A stretch of 6,463 nt of DNA. It comes from Bacteroidales bacterium. GTDB taxonomy: Bacteria > Bacteroidota > Bacteroidia > Bacteroidales > UBA932. The notes beneath the pieces were generated by a model that worked only from the letters and a program-made list of their open reading frames with translations, was not told the DNA's origin and ran no database searches. The translations under genes and the position numbers were made by a program. The DNA is taken from the NCBI GenBank assembly GCA_017383945.1, contig JAFNUQ010000185.1:1-6463 (forward strand), given 5' to 3'. Below, in pieces: positions 6,117 to 6,463 of this stretch (the stretch's first letter is position 1; every line of letters starts with the position of its first letter).

Positions 6117-6463
6117 ATGAAAAGTTACCTGAGATTCTTATCAAGAAACAAGCTGTACACCGCGATCGAGGTCGTGGGATTGAGTCTTGCACTGGCGTTT
6201 GTCATTCCGATGATCAATGTCGTGGCGGACAAATACGCGAGATCGCGTGCACATGAAAGATATGAGGATATATACGCTGTAGGATATCTTGGAAACTTGT
6301 TTACAGAAGTCAATTTCGGAGATTACCTGAAGGAGAGCATCCCGGAAATTGAAAGGAGCACTTCTGCGATGTTAGGTCCACGAAGCATTGTAGATAAGGA
6401 CTTCTTCTATTTCTTCCCGTTTGAGTTCGTGGAAGGTGACGAATCTTTTCTGGATTCGAGGGA
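6117..6463 (+). CDS. MacB/FtsX-type ABC permease, N-terminal part only
   Basis: The frame is open from ATG 6117 to the window end (115 complete codons plus 2 nt), so the gene continues outside. The start, MKSYLRFLSRNKLYTAIEVVG in outline, followed by a hydrophobic segment at about 15-38, is the usual first membrane helix of MacB_PCD/FtsX permeases. After it comes a periplasmic region with the family patterns DYLKESIPEIER (69-80) and FFYFFPFEFVEGD (96-108), comparable to the common 'PEIE' and 'FF-x-F-x-F-x-x-x-EGD' signatures. It should be the inner-membrane subunit driven by the ATPase upstream. Full-length Bacteroidetes members are about 400 residues with four membrane helices or about 800 with eight; which applies here is not visible. 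The ATG lies 4 nt after an 8-T run (6105-6112), with no Shine-Dalgarno sequence. No convincing promoter is seen in the 105-nt gap, so it is probably read from the operon promoter. Confidence 0.88.
   Translation, partial: MKSYLRFLSRNKLYTAIEVVGLSLALAFVIPMINVVADKYARSRAHERYEDIYAVGYLGNLFTEVNFGDYLKESIPEIERSTSAMLGPRSIVDKDFFYFFPFEFVEGDESFLDSR

Overview
The window looks like chromosomal DNA of a member of the Bacteroidota, most likely the order Bacteroidales. Four things point there. The promoter before the first gene matches the Bacteroidetes -33/-7 type (TTG, 20-bp spacer, TAATTTTG). The start codons lack Shine-Dalgarno sequences. The TonB-dependent receptor has a carboxypeptidase-regulatory-like N-terminal domain. 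The export genes run outer-membrane channel, adaptor, ATPase, FtsX-type permease, an order common in this phylum. I cannot name a genus from the sequence alone.

Layout, all on the + strand. Positions 1-108 are upstream DNA with a clear promoter whose -7 element lies inside a 23-bp imperfect palindrome. Positions 109-2448 encode a TonB-dependent outer-membrane receptor. Its mature N-terminus carries seven histidines at every second residue, and its plug contains a CQNC motif. Positions 2449-2581 hold three alternating copies of TCTTTACA, a strong intrinsic terminator and a probable promoter for the next unit. Positions 2582-6463 are an export operon: a TolC-family channel, then (2-nt gap) a HlyD/MacA-like adaptor, then (20-nt gap) a MacB/LolD-type ABC ATPase, then (105-nt gap) a MacB/FtsX-type permease cut off by the window end. 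The 105-nt gap contains two REP-like palindromes in inverted orientation.

How the genes work together (family knowledge plus inference). The receptor should import a scarce ligand across the outer membrane using TonB energy. The His-rich and Cys motifs make a metal or metal complex the leading guess. The other four genes should form a MacAB-TolC-like tripartite exporter: the ATPase drives an FtsX-type permease, the anchored adaptor bridges the periplasm, and the TolC homologue is the exit duct. Its substrate cannot be read from the sequence. The terminator between the two units argues that they are separately transcribed.

I see no clearly new biological system. The points most worth a second look are the histidine comb, the palindrome over the promoter, the octamer triplet, the cysteine replacing the first Walker A glycine of the ATPase, and the covarying REP pair inside the exporter operon.
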